Positions 15,463 to 23,515 are shown, counted from the stretch's first letter. The stretch: 64,000 nucleotides of DNA from Arabiibacter massiliensis (GCF_900169505.1 NZ_LT827021.1:2294001-2358000); one strand, 5' to 3'. Made by a program: numbers and translations. Notes: generated from the sequence alone by a model not told the origin.

Positions 15463-16821
15463 ATGCCTGAATCGAAGGGAAGGCATCTCACGAAGGAGAA
15501 CAGGGAGGTGATCGAGGAGGGGATCCGCAGCCGCGACTCGGCGAGGGCTATCGCCAAGAGGATCGACGTCAGCCCCTCGACCGTGACCCGCGAGGCCAGG
15601 GCGCACAGGACCGTGAGGCAGAGGAAGATGTCGAGGGGCGAGAACGCCTCCGCGAGGTGCGCCAAAAGCCAGTCGTGCCAGGCGAGCGGCACCGCCTGCA
15701 AGAGGTGCTCGACCGCGCTCACGGCATGCAAGAGGTGCAAGACGCGCCCGTGCGTCCTTGCGTGCCCGGACTTCGAGCCCAAGATGTGCCCGACCACGCA
15801 GAAGTGGCCCTACGTCTGCCCCGAGGGCTGCCCGAAGCGCGGGTGGTGCGCCTACCCCAAGTGCTCCTACGACGCGGGCGACGCCCACGCGGCGTACCGC
15901 GGGACGCTGAGCGCGTCGAGGAGCGGCATCTGCATCTCGCAAGAGGAGCTCGACGCGATGAACGCCATCGTCGTCCCCCTCTCCAAGCAGGGGCAGAGCT
16001 TCGAGGCGATCTGGGCCGCGCATGCGGCCGAGCTGCCGGTGTGCGTGCGCAGCGCCTACAACTACCAGGCGAAAGGAGAGGTCGGCCTGACGAGCCTCGA
16101 CATGCCGCGCAAGGCGCGCCTGCTCCCGCGCCGGAAGCCGAATGGGAAGGGCGGGGACGCCGACGCGCCCCGCGAGAGGGTGGACCGCGCGGGGCGCGCC
16201 TACGCCGACTTCCTCGAGCTCGCCCTCGCCGAGCGCGTCCGCGTCGTGCAGGGCGACTCGGTGGAGGGGTATCAGGGAAACGCCACGGATATTTTGAGCC
16301 TGCACGTCGTCGCCCGCTCCTTCCAATTCTACCTGAAGAAGCGCCATGGCGACCCCGCGGCGGTCGTCGCATGGCTCGACGTCATAGAGCGCGCCTTGGG
16401 CTCGCCTGCGGCTTTCGAGGAGATCTTCGGAATCCTCCTCTTCGACCGAGGGGTCGAGTTCGACGACTGGGCCGGCGTGGAGCGCTCGTGCCTGGTGGAG
16501 GGCGCGCGCCGGGCCCGGGTGTTCTACTGCGACGCGATGCAGTCCAACCAGAAGGCCCAGGCGGAGCGCAACCACGAGCGCCTCAGGCGAATCCTGCCCA
16601 AGCACCGCAGCGACTTCGACGCGCTCAGCGTGTGGGACGTGGCGGTGTGCGCGAGCCACGTGAACTCCTACCCGCTCGCCCGCGCGTCGGGCAAGTGCCC
16701 CTTCGAGGTCGCCGAGGGGCTGATCCCCAGGGTGCTTTTCGACGAGCTGGGCTACGAGCGGGTGCCCGCCGACGAGGTCGTGCTGAAACCGTATCTGATG
16801 GCCCACGCGGTGGAGCAGTAG
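15463..16821 (+). CDS. IS30-like transposase
   Basis: A 452-residue DDE transposase. The N-terminal helix-turn-helix (LTKENREVIEEGIRSRDSAR then IDVSPSTVTRE) is of the HTH_38 type found in IS30 enzymes. A cysteine-rich block (residues about 65-145, repeated CKRC, CPEGC, CSYD) could bind zinc. Catalytic candidates are Asp in VVQGDSVEGY, Asp in LLFDRGVEF (where IS30 usually has SDNGxEF) and Glu in AERNHERLRRILPK. The frame is intact and ends with a proper stop, so the enzyme may be active. The ATG follows GGGAAGGAGGAGGCG, a strong ribosome binding site. Length is at the upper end for IS30 transposases because of the Cys-rich insert. Confidence 0.88.
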   Translation: MPESKGRHLTKENREVIEEGIRSRDSARAIAKRIDVSPSTVTREARAHRTVRQRKMSRGENASARCAKSQSCQASGTACKRCSTALTACKRCKTRPCVLACPDFEPKMCPTTQKWPYVCPEGCPKRGWCAYPKCSYDAGDAHAAYRGTLSASRSGICISQEELDAMNAIVVPLSKQGQSFEAIWAAHAAELPVCVRSAYNYQAKGEVGLTSLDMPRKARLLPRRKPNGKGGDADAPRERVDRAGRAYADFLELALAERVRVVQGDSVEGYQGNATDILSLHVVARSFQFYLKKRHGDPAAVVAWLDVIERALGSPAAFEEIFGILLFDRGVEFDDWAGVERSCLVEGARRARVFYCDAMQSNQKAQAERNHERLRRILPKHRSDFDALSVWDVAVCASHVNSYPLARASGKCPFEVAEGLIPRVLFDELGYERVPADEVVLKPYLMAHAVEQ

Positions 16822-16997
16822 CCCGCCGCGCTTCGATAAAGCCCGGGAAGCAGTGCGCGTAAACATATCCTAGATTCCAAGGCCCCGCGCGTTGCGCTTT
16901 CCTCTGCACTTTCCGAGGCGGGGGCCTGCGCGAGCGCGCCCGAATCCTCTCGAGATGCTGTGGGGCAAAGGGCGGTCTGAGGCGGATCGGCGCCGAT

Positions 16998-17015
16998 TGC
17001 AAGGGCAAGCGCAAC
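16998..17015. repeat. Right subterminal inverted repeat of the IS
   Basis: Reverse complement of the 15327-15344 repeat with one mismatch. Beyond it, 17016-17095 holds further GTTGC words and the outer end of the element. Confidence 0.8.
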
Positions 17016-17153
17016 GCGATTCCCCCTGTTTTGCACGTGAAACCGCAACTGTTGCGATAACTCATGCAGTGTTGCAGCTACTTTTGCAACCAACCGAAAA
17101 TGTGCGCTTTATACCCAGGCCGTGCCCATTTTATGGTGGCCGCCCATCGATGT

Positions 17154-17159
17154 TACAAT
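17154..17159 (+). promoter_or_regulatory. LCP gene -10 element
   Basis: TACAAT at 17154-17159, 46 bp outside the IS right end, so this core promoter survived the insertion. TTATGG at 17131 is a weak -35 with 17-bp spacing. Confidence 0.5.
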
Positions 17160-17231
17160 GAATTCGTATGCGAGAACTCTATGCGTGCGACCTTGTGCAA
17201 CGTTGTTGCAGGTAGGCTGCGAGGAGAACAT

Positions 17232-18743
17232 ATGACGTCAAGAAACTCTCGAACGAACCGTCCCGCGGCCCGCTCCTCACGAGCTCCCCAGTCCGCCCGC
17301 GCCGTCCGTTCCGCCCGCGCCGCGCAGTCCGGCCGCATAGCCTCGCGCAGCACCGCCGCGCAGTTCTCCCGCAACAGCAATGCTGACCCTTCGGCGTACC
17401 GCTCGGCCTACACGCCCAACAGCCAGGGCCGCAGCGCGAACTCGGCATACAGCCGTCAGACGGCCGCGAGCCAATACTCCCGCGCCAACCCGAACTACTC
17501 GCAGGCGTCAGCCAAGCGGATGAGCCGCGGAAAGAAGATCGCGCTCGGCGTGGTCGCGGCCGTGCTCGTGGTGGCCATTGGCGGCGGCTCGGCGTTCGCG
17601 CTATGGTTCAATTCCATCAACGACCAGCTCAATCGAGGCACGAAGACCGAGGAGGAGCTGGGAGCCATCGCCGACGCGCTCGCGCCGGTGCAGACGAAGA
17701 GCTTCACGGAGCCGTTCTATATGATGCTCATCGGTTCCGACCGCCGCGAGGACAACTCGGCCGAAGGCGCGCGGTCCGACACCAACATCGTCGTGCGCGT
17801 CGATCCCACGCAGAACCTTGCGTCCATGGTATCCATTCCACGCGACACCATGATCGAGATCGACAACGTGGGCCGCGCCAAGTTCAACGCGGCGTACAAC
17901 TACGGCGGGGCGGCCGCCACCATCCGCGAGGCGAAGGAGCTATGCAACATCGAGATAGCCCACTACGCCGAGGTCAACTTCGAGGAGCTCGTCGAGCTCG
18001 TCGACGCGGTGGGCGGCGTCGACGTGGTGGTGGACGAGCGCATAGACGATCCGGATGCGGGCAGCATCGTCATCGAGGAGGGCGAGCAGCATCTCGACGG
18101 CGAGGCGGCGCTCGTGTTCGCCCGCAGCCGCGCGTACGTGGACGGCGACTTCACGCGCACCGCCAACCAGCGCAAGCTCATCATGGCGCTGGCGGAGAAG
18201 GTGCTCGCGCTGCCGGTCACCGAGCTTCCCGGGGTCATCCAAGGGGCGGCCAAGGCGGTGACCACCGACCTCTCCGTCAACGACATCATCGCGCTCGCGC
18301 AGCAGTTCAAGGACGAGGGGGATCTGACCATCTACTCGGCCATGCTTCCTTCGACCATCGCTCCCGAGCTCATCGACGGCGTGTCGTACGTGCTGAACGA
18401 TCCCGTCGCGACCAAGGAGATGATGAAGGTGATGGAGGCGGGCGGCGATCCGAGCGAGGTCGTCGCGACCGGGTACGTCGATCCGCAGTACAGCGGATCG
18501 GGCGGCCAAGGGTCGTCAGGCGGCTCCGCAGGCAACGGGGGCACCTACTACGAGGAACCGATCGACAACGGTTCCGTGGACCCCGGGTACGATCCGAATT
18601 ACGATCCGAACTACGATCCTGATTACGACCCGAACTACGATCCCGGGTACGTCGACCCGGGCACCTCTGACGGAGGCTATGTCGACCCGGGCTACGTCGA
18701 TCCCGGAACGGGCGGCATGGGCGGCGCCGAAGCTGCCGCCTGA
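17232..18743 (+). CDS. LytR-CpsA-Psr (LCP) family cell-wall ligase
   Basis: A 503-residue LCP protein that would attach anionic polymers or capsule to peptidoglycan. The N-terminal 95 residues are Arg/Ser/Asn-rich and cytoplasmic. One transmembrane helix follows (about 98-120, ALGVVAAVLVVAIGGGSAFAL). The LCP core starts at MLIGSDRRED and contains RSDTNIVVRVD, SMVSIPRDTMIEI, GVDVVVDERI, LDGEAALVFARSR and RTANQRKLIMAL, with the Arg and Asp residues that bind the pyrophosphate lipid. The C-terminal 80 residues are a Gly/Asp/Tyr/Pro repeat tract (YDPNYDP, YVDPG). The ATG at 17232 has GAGGAG six bases upstream; the longer frame lacks support. A terminator follows. Confidence 0.93.
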   Translation: MTSRNSRTNRPAARSSRAPQSARAVRSARAAQSGRIASRSTAAQFSRNSNADPSAYRSAYTPNSQGRSANSAYSRQTAASQYSRANPNYSQASAKRMSRGKKIALGVVAAVLVVAIGGGSAFALWFNSINDQLNRGTKTEEELGAIADALAPVQTKSFTEPFYMMLIGSDRREDNSAEGARSDTNIVVRVDPTQNLASMVSIPRDTMIEIDNVGRAKFNAAYNYGGAAATIREAKELCNIEIAHYAEVNFEELVELVDAVGGVDVVVDERIDDPDAGSIVIEEGEQHLDGEAALVFARSRAYVDGDFTRTANQRKLIMALAEKVLALPVTELPGVIQGAAKAVTTDLSVNDIIALAQQFKDEGDLTIYSAMLPSTIAPELIDGVSYVLNDPVATKEMMKVMEAGGDPSEVVATGYVDPQYSGSGGQGSSGGSAGNGGTYYEEPIDNGSVDPGYDPNYDPNYDPDYDPNYDPGYVDPGTSDGGYVDPGYVDPGTGGMGGAEAAA

Positions 18744-18764
18744 CAAGGCGCTGCGAACGAAGAA

Positions 18765-18798
18765 GGGCCCCGGCAGAAAACCTGCCGGGGCCCTTTCG
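18765..18798 (+). terminator. Terminator after LCP gene
   Basis: A 12-bp stem GGGCCCCGGCAG/CTGCCGGGGCCC (18765-18776 with 18782-18793) followed by TTT. It lies between the convergent LCP gene and galE. Confidence 0.9.
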
Positions 18799-18820
18799 AT
18801 TCTCGGGGTGGCCGAACGCC

Positions 18821-19960
18821 CTACGCGGTGGCGTAGCCGTCCGGGTTCGTGGACTGCCAGCGCCAGCCGTCGGCGCACATGCGGTCCAGGTCGTACAGCG
18901 CCGTCCAGCCCAGCTCCGTGCGCGCCTTGTCGCAGGCGGCGAAGTTCACGGCCACGTCGCCTGCGCGGCGCGGCTTGATCTGGTAGGGAAGCTCCTTGCC
19001 GCAGGCGCGCTCGAAGGCATGCACCACGTCGAGCACGCTCGAGCCGGTGCCGGTGCCCAGGTTGAAGATGCCCACGCCGCGGCGCGTGCCGTCGGCGGCG
19101 GGCTTGCCGGCTATCTCTCCGAGCGAGAGGGGAGCGCCTTCCGTGCCCGACTTGCCGCCCATCCAATCGAGCGCCGCCACATGGCCGCGCGCGAGGTCCA
19201 CCACATGGATGTAGTCGCGCACGCCGGTGCCGTCGTGGGTGGGGTAGTCGTCGCCGAACACGCCCACGCGCTCGAGCTTGCCCACGGCCACCTGCGCCAC
19301 GTAGGGCAGCAGGTTGTTCGGGATGCCCTTGGGATCCTCGCCGATCAGGCCGCTTTCGTGCGCGCCGATGGGATTGAAGTAGCGCAGCAGCACGATGTTC
19401 CACTCGTCATCGCCCACGTACACGTCGGTGAGCACCTGCTCAAGCATGGATTTCGTCCAGCCGTAGGGGTTCGTGGCGTCGTGCTTGGGGCAGTTCTCGT
19501 CGATGGGCACGCGCTCCGGCTCGCCGTACACGGTGGCGCTCGACGAGAACACGAGGTTCTTCACGCCGTGATCGCGCGCCACGTCGCACAGCACGAGGGT
19601 GCCGGCCAGGTTGTTCCAGTAGTACTCGAGCGGCTTCTGCACGCTCTCGCCCACGGCTTTGAAGCCGGCGAAGTGGATGATGGCGTCGATGTCGTGCGCC
19701 TGGAAGATGCGCGCGAGCGCCGCGCGGTCGAGGATGTTCTCCTCGTAGAACACGAGGCGGTTGTCGTCGGGTTCGATGCCCGCGATCTTGCGCACGCGCT
19801 CGAGCGCCGCCTCGCTCGAGTTGCTGAGGTCGTCCACCACCACCACGCGGTATCCCTGTCCCAGCAGCTCGACCACCGTATGGCTGCCGATGAACCCGGC
19901 ACCGCCCGTCACGAGCACGCAGGTGTCCGCGTGATCCTTAGCAAGGCTCTTGTTCGCCAT
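18821..19960 (-). CDS. galE: UDP-glucose 4-epimerase
   Basis: A 379-residue extended SDR enzyme interconverting UDP-glucose and UDP-galactose. The NAD-binding GGAGFIGSH motif is at about residues 20-28. SSSATVYGEP and the catalytic NPYGWTKSMLEQ (YxxxK) follow. The substrate-side motifs RYFNPIGAHESG, IPNNLLPYVAQVAVG and the GTGTGSSVLD segment complete the match to GalE. It is somewhat longer than the usual 330-340 residues, partly from a 15-residue N-terminal extension. The ATG at 19960 has GAGAGGAG upstream; the longer frame starts in noncoding sequence. Confidence 0.95.
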   Translation of the reverse strand: MANKSLAKDHADTCVLVTGGAGFIGSHTVVELLGQGYRVVVVDDLSNSSEAALERVRKIAGIEPDDNRLVFYEENILDRAALARIFQAHDIDAIIHFAGFKAVGESVQKPLEYYWNNLAGTLVLCDVARDHGVKNLVFSSSATVYGEPERVPIDENCPKHDATNPYGWTKSMLEQVLTDVYVGDDEWNIVLLRYFNPIGAHESGLIGEDPKGIPNNLLPYVAQVAVGKLERVGVFGDDYPTHDGTGVRDYIHVVDLARGHVAALDWMGGKSGTEGAPLSLGEIAGKPAADGTRRGVGIFNLGTGTGSSVLDVVHAFERACGKELPYQIKPRRAGDVAVNFAACDKARTELGWTALYDLDRMCADGWRWQSTNPDGYATA

Positions 19961-20138
19961 GAATAATCTCCTCTCCCGCAGGCGCGTTCCCGCCCGCTGG
20001 CTCCTGAAGCCGTTGCAGTAATAGTAGCAGCCCGAGCGGGCCATCGCGTGCGAGGTTGTAAAAGTCACATGCCAGGCGTCCCGCATCGTGGAACGCGCGT
20101 CTCACCGGCGCGCTGACGGCCGGTTGCGAAAATTATCC

Positions 20139-20167
20139 TTGACAAAGAATAATCAAGACGGTAGTAT
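20139..20167 (+). promoter_or_regulatory. Near-consensus promoter of a probable small RNA
   Basis: TTGACA at 20139-20144 and TAGTAT at 20162-20167 with exactly 17 bp between them. This is one of the two best housekeeping promoters in the window, yet no protein start follows within 500 bp. Confidence 0.85.
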
Positions 20168-20173
20168 CTCAGA

Positions 20174-20258
20174 CGTGGAAACGAACCGACTCCAAAGGTT
20201 TCTCCTCGTTTCACTCGTCCGAGTACAGGCCGCCTCCCCCGCGGCCTGTGCTCGTTTT
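20174..20258 (+). ncRNA. Candidate small RNA of about 85 nt
   Basis: A transcript from the 20139-20167 promoter should begin near 20174 and end at the terminator at about 20258. It contains no plausible start codon with a ribosome binding site. The 5' half can fold into GAAACGA/TCGTTTC (20178-20184 with 20206-20212), continued by GACG/CGTC (20172-20175 with 20216-20219). The loop holds ACTCCAAAGGTTTCTCC. The 3' half is the terminator. It does not look like 4.5S, 6S, tmRNA or RNase P RNA. It is flanked by galE (divergent) and a gene-free stretch. It could be a trans-acting sRNA; the function is unknown. Confidence 0.65.
20221..20258 (+). terminator. Terminator of the candidate small RNA
   Basis: Thirteen-base arms 20221-20233 and 20241-20253 pair with one T-G wobble around a 7-nt C-rich loop, followed by GTTTTC. 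Confidence 0.85.
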
Positions 20259-20371
20259 CAGCCCGCTTGCGCCGCGCCTTCGCACCTTCCTCGCCCGCAC
20301 ACACCACCCGCCGCCACCCGCCTTCACACCTTCCCCGTCCGCGCACGCCACCCACCGCTCGGCGGGCAAAA

Positions 20372-20387
20372 TGTTTCACGTGAAACA
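20372..20387. promoter_or_regulatory. parS: parS site 9
   Basis: Perfect 16-bp parS between the candidate sRNA and the foldback element. Confidence 0.95.
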
Positions 20388-20444
20388 CTTGTCGCAATAA
20401 CATGCGAATATGGTACAAATGTTTCAGCATACAATTGAGCGTCC

Positions 20445-20665
20445 GGGGGGGGGGGTGCATGCGAATAGCACCGCTTCCGCACGAAAATCCCCGACGTGAA
20501 AGGCTCGAAGGCGAAAATGGGCGGCTACCGGCTCACCGGAGCTGTGACCCTCGGCGTCTTCCCAGGTCGCGGAACCCCGACGCACGCGCGGATCGCTGAA
20601 ATCCTTTCACGTCGAGGATTTTCGTGTCGGACAGCCCCGATTCGCGTGCTCCCCCTCCCCCCCCC
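20445..20665. repeat. 221-bp foldback element with G- and C-tract ends
   Basis: Inner arms 20480-20503 and 20603-20626 are inverted copies matching at 23 of 24 positions. Outer arms (about 20455-20475 and 20630-20650) match more loosely around ATGCGAAT. The ends are an 11-G run (20445-20455) on the left and a 5-C plus 9-C run (20651-20665) on the right. The central 99 bp contains several smaller hairpins (for example CCGGCTCACCGG). No gene is present. It may be a MITE-like foldback or a large structured RNA element. A frame starting at 20496 that appears to extend pgm upstream is not credible. Confidence 0.7.
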
Positions 20666-20704
20666 GAGGTGCCGATTGTGCGTTAAAGAGAGGGTCAGAA
20701 CGAA

Positions 20705-20720
20705 TGTTTCACGTGAAACA
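20705..20720. promoter_or_regulatory. parS: parS site 10
   Basis: Perfect 16-bp parS, 64 bp upstream of the pgm -10 element. Confidence 0.95.
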
Positions 20721-20783
20721 TCGGGGCCCCTCTCGGGCGTTTGCCGCTTTTGCGTCAATGTGGGGGTATCGCTCGCCATTGAC

Positions 20784-20789
20784 TATAAT
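20784..20789 (+). promoter_or_regulatory. pgm -10 element
   Basis: Consensus TATAAT, 57 bp before the GTG start of pgm. No clear -35. Confidence 0.6.
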
Positions 20790-20846
20790 ACGGAGCAGGC
20801 AACTCACGGACGGCCGCTTGCGCGGCATCGGACGGAAAGGAATACC

Positions 20847-22259
20847 GTGGCAGACATTCATTTCGGAACCGACGGGTGGCGCGCCATCATCGGCGAGGAT
20901 TTCACGAACGACAACCTGGTGCGCGTCGTGGACGCGGCAGCCCGCATCTTCAAGGAGGACGCTGCGGCTGCCGGGCGCGCGGCCGACGCTCCCGGCACGC
21001 TCTACGTGGGGCACGACTGCCGCCAGGACGCGCACGCCTACGCCCAGCTGGCCGCCGAAGTGGCCGCCGCGCACGGCTTTCGCGTGAAGCTGACGCAGGA
21101 CTACTGCCCCACGCCGACGCTGTGCTGGTCGGTGGCGCAGGACGCCGACGCGGTGGGCGGCATCATGCTCACGAGCAGCCACAACCCGGCCGAATACCTG
21201 GGCGTGAAGCTGCGCATGGACGATGGCGGCGCGGCGGGCAAGGAGTTCACCGACCGCGTGGAGGCCGTGCTGCCCGACGCGCCCACCGATGCGCGCGGCT
21301 CCTACGAGGTCGCGGACCTCATGACGCCCTACCTCGCCACTTTGAAGGAGCGCGTGGATGCCGACGCCATCCGCAACGCCAACCTGCGCGTGGTGGTGGA
21401 CCCGCTCTACGGCGCCGGCCGCCTCTACCTGGCGAACCTGCTGCGCGACCTGGGCGTGGAGGTGTGCGAGATCAACAACGCCGAGGATCCCACGTTCGAC
21501 GGCCTGCACCCCGAGCCCATCCCGCCCTGGGTCGACCGCTGCATCGCCAAGGTGCCGGAGCTCGGCTTCGACGCCGGCTTCATCAACGACGGCGACGCCG
21601 ACCGCATCGGCGCGGTGGACGAGCACGGCAACTTCGTGAACCCGCACCGCATCATCACGCTGCTGGTGTCTCACCTGGCCGAAGACAAGGGCCAGCGCGG
21701 CCGCGTGGTGTCCACCATCACCGCGTCGGCCATGCTCGCGCGCCAGTGCAAGCGCCTGGGCCTCGAGCTCACCAGCACGCCGGTGGGCTTCAAGTGGATC
21801 TACGCCGAGATGGAGAAGGGCGACGTGATGCTCGGCGGCGAGGAATCCGGCGGCATCGGCATCCCCACGCACGTGATGGAGCGCGACGGCCTGCTGATGG
21901 CGCTTCTGCTGTGCGAGACCATGGCGCAGCGCGGCATGAGCCTGGGCCAGCTGGTGGACGATATGTTCGAGAAGGTGGGCAAGCTGGAGTTCGAGCGCCA
22001 GGGCCTCACCATCACCGACGAGCAGATGGCGAACTTCCGCGCGAACATCGTGCCCGCTTACGAGGCCGACGAGATCTGCGGCAAGCGCGTGGTGGACGTC
22101 GACCGTCGCGACGGCGTGAAGTTCTACCTCGAAGGCGACGCATGGGTGATGATGCGCCCCTCCGGCACCGAGCCCCTCGTCCGCATCTACGCCGAGGCCG
22201 AGACGATGGACGAGGTGCGCGCCCTCCTTGACGCCGCCGCCGAAGTGGTTTTGGCATAA
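20847..22259 (+). CDS. Phosphoglucomutase/phosphomannomutase family protein
   Basis: A 470-residue alpha-D-phosphohexomutase. The four family blocks are present: the phosphoserine loop MLTSSHNPAEYLG, the Mg site INDGDADRIGAVDEHG, the sugar-binding GGEESGGIGIP, and the phosphate-binding RPSGTEPLVRIYAE. The N-terminus FGTDGWRAIIGEDFT is also typical. It interconverts hexose 1- and 6-phosphates for glycogen, cell-wall or capsule precursors; substrate preference cannot be told. The GTG at 20847 with GGAAAGGAAT upstream is chosen; the open frame extending to 20496 translates parS and the foldback. The stop codon lies inside a palindromic terminator. Confidence 0.94.
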   Translation: MADIHFGTDGWRAIIGEDFTNDNLVRVVDAAARIFKEDAAAAGRAADAPGTLYVGHDCRQDAHAYAQLAAEVAAAHGFRVKLTQDYCPTPTLCWSVAQDADAVGGIMLTSSHNPAEYLGVKLRMDDGGAAGKEFTDRVEAVLPDAPTDARGSYEVADLMTPYLATLKERVDADAIRNANLRVVVDPLYGAGRLYLANLLRDLGVEVCEINNAEDPTFDGLHPEPIPPWVDRCIAKVPELGFDAGFINDGDADRIGAVDEHGNFVNPHRIITLLVSHLAEDKGQRGRVVSTITASAMLARQCKRLGLELTSTPVGFKWIYAEMEKGDVMLGGEESGGIGIPTHVMERDGLLMALLLCETMAQRGMSLGQLVDDMFEKVGKLEFERQGLTITDEQMANFRANIVPAYEADEICGKRVVDVDRRDGVKFYLEGDAWVMMRPSGTEPLVRIYAEAETMDEVRALLDAAAEVVLA

Positions 22260-22284
22260 AAGGGGACTGTCCCCTTTTATGCCA
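22252..22284. terminator. Palindromic bidirectional terminator (repeat family copy 1)
   Basis: Perfect 16-base arms (22252-22267 and 22269-22284) around a single T, with core AAAAGGGGAC/GTCCCCTTTT. Related copies end clpB (32424) and the nitrilase gene (39938). It includes the pgm stop codon. Confidence 0.9.
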
Positions 22285-22288
22285 TTTT

Positions 22289-22723
22289 TCAGCGCTCGGG
22301 GAACTTCGGGAGCTTCTTGAGGAGGGCCCAGGCGACCTGCTTGTCCTGGGCGTCCTCGAGCATCTTCGGGAACGATTTGAACGCCACGCACGTGCGGCCG
22401 AACACGCGGGACGGCTTGCCCGGCGGCACGTCGCAGCGGTAGGCGCGGCCGAGCATGCGCGCGGCTCCCTGGTCGGCGGCCACCAGGCACAGCGGGTCAA
22501 GCCCCTCCATCAGCAAGAAGAGCGCCTGTTCATCCAGCCCTTCCACGACGGCGAACGTGCAGGCGGCGCGTCCGTAGCCGAGCGCCTCCGCCGAGCTGTT
22601 GAGCGCCTCCCGGCTTCGCTCGTCCAGCGGGCTCTCGCTCAGCACGCACACAAGCGCCGAGCGCGCGCCGCTCAGCTGCTCGCCGAACAGCTCCCATGCC
22701 TCGTCGAGCGCCACCTCGTACAT
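22289..22723 (-). CDS. Conserved hypothetical protein
   Basis: A 144-residue soluble protein of unknown function, MYEVALDEAWELFGEQLSGA and on. It has an alpha/beta pattern with strands such as SALVCVLSESPLD, ACTFAVVEGLDEQALFLLME and LCLVAADQGAARML. A C-terminal basic helix (KQVAWALLKKLPKFPER) follows. No membrane segment or known catalytic motif is visible. The start at 22723 is chosen because AAAAGG precedes it; an ATG at 22747 is also in frame. It converges on pgm and diverges from the nikR operon. Confidence 0.75.
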   Translation of the reverse strand: MYEVALDEAWELFGEQLSGARSALVCVLSESPLDERSREALNSSAEALGYGRAACTFAVVEGLDEQALFLLMEGLDPLCLVAADQGAARMLGRAYRCDVPPGKPSRVFGRTCVAFKSFPKMLEDAQDKQVAWALLKKLPKFPER

Positions 22724-22820
22724 GTTACCTTTTGCGGAATTTTTCACACTGTCCCTTGCGGTCGGTCGCGGTTAGCCGTATAACCGTAATAATAGCAAGA
22801 ATCGGTTGAAAGGACCGCGT

Positions 22821-23075
22821 ATGTGCACGAATGGAGTCAACACCGGCCAGTTCGAGCAGATGATCGAGCAGATAGACGACCACGTGAAACTCGAGCGTCG
22901 CTGGGCCCACAACCTGGCGCACCAGGCGGGCGACGCCGGGTTCGCCACGGTGTCCGAGAAGCTGCACGCCGCCCAGGCGCTGCTCGACGAGGTGCGCGCC
23001 GCGCTCGACGAGGCGAAGGACGCGCTCGAAGACGACGCCAGCGCAAGCTCGAACGTCACCGTCAGCCTGGTGTAG
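22821..23075 (+). CDS. Small helical protein in nikR operon
   Basis: An 84-residue, almost entirely helical protein (MCTNGVNTGQFEQMIEQIDD, then HVKLERRWAHNLAHQAG, then a Glu/Ala-rich heptad region). It has one Cys near the N-terminus and several His residues, but no recognised metal motif. The ATG at 22821 has GAAAGGA nine bases upstream. It lies 12 bp before nikR on the same strand, so the two are probably co-transcribed. A role in nickel handling or hydrogenase maturation is possible by context only. Confidence 0.75.
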   Translation: MCTNGVNTGQFEQMIEQIDDHVKLERRWAHNLAHQAGDAGFATVSEKLHAAQALLDEVRAALDEAKDALEDDASASSNVTVSLV

Positions 23076-23087
23076 CGCGGGGCGCCC

Positions 23088-23510
23088 ATGAGCAACGACC
23101 TCATGCGCTTCTCGGTCGCTATGCCCGAGGACCTGCTCGTCCGCTTCGACCAGCTGGTGGCCCGCCGCGGCCTGGCGAAGAATCGCAGCGAGGTCGTCCG
23201 CGACCTCGTGCGCGATGCCCTGGTCGAGGACGAGTGCGCCACACCCGGCGTGGAGGTGGTGGGCACGCTCACCATCGTGTTCGACCACCATGCGGGCGAC
23301 CTGCAGGAGAAGCTGCACGCCATCCAGCACGAATACTTCGGCTTCATCATCTCGTCCATGCACGTGCACCTCGACGCGCACCACTGCCTCGAGGTCATCG
23401 TGCTGCGCGGCGAGACGGGCCTCGTGCAGGACATCGCGAACCTCATCCTGGGGACGAAGGGCGTGAAGAACGGCCGCCTCGTGGTCACCACCACCGGACA
23501 GCATATATAG
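23088..23510 (+). CDS. nikR: Nickel-responsive transcriptional regulator NikR
   Basis: A 140-residue regulator with an N-terminal ribbon-helix-helix (MRFSVAMPEDLLVRFDQLVA and NRSEVVRDLVRDAL). The C-terminal ACT-like domain binds nickel. The nickel-site residues appear as His in EYFGFIISSMHVHLDAHHC and the following Cys (HHCLEVIVLRG), matching the His-His-His-Cys set of E. coli NikR. It should repress nickel uptake or hydrogenase genes when nickel is sufficient. The hypE gene follows 140 bp downstream, which fits a nickel-hydrogenase theme. The ATG at 23088 has GCGGGGCG upstream, a modest ribosome binding site. Confidence 0.94.
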   Translation: MSNDLMRFSVAMPEDLLVRFDQLVARRGLAKNRSEVVRDLVRDALVEDECATPGVEVVGTLTIVFDHHAGDLQEKLHAIQHEYFGFIISSMHVHLDAHHCLEVIVLRGETGLVQDIANLILGTKGVKNGRLVVTTTGQHI

Positions 23511-23515
23511 GTATG

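Larger units (their letters stand above)
15299..17095 (+). mobile_element. IS30-like insertion sequence with 13-bp flanking direct repeats
   Basis: A 1797-bp element inserted between the divergent XRE and LCP genes. GAAAATGTGCGCT is repeated exactly at 15286-15298 and 17096-17108, directly outside the proposed ends. The terminal 9 bases are inverted (GGTAGGTTG at 15299; GGTTGGTTG on the minus strand from 17095). A longer subterminal inverted repeat (15327-15344 and 16998-17015) matches 17 of 18. Several GTTGCG/GTTGCA words near both ends could be transposase binding sites. The element carries one transposase and an internal terminator just inside the left end. Near-intact repeats suggest a fairly recent insertion. 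Confidence 0.75.

Noticed and set aside
17029..17044. A parS-like sequence (TTTTGCACGTGAAACC) inside the IS right end
   Set aside because: It differs from the consensus at three positions, while all fifteen other sites are exact; it is probably chance around CACGTG.
20174..20258. 4.5S SRP RNA or 6S RNA
   Set aside because: The conserved SRP tetraloop and asymmetric loop motifs are absent and the length is too short for 6S RNA.
20445..20455. 11-G tract as a phase-variation switch of a coding gene
   Set aside because: No credible reading frame crosses the tract, so it was treated as part of the foldback element.
20496..20846. An upstream extension of pgm in the same frame
   Set aside because: It translates the foldback element and a parS site; the GTG at 20847 has the ribosome binding site and is where homology begins.
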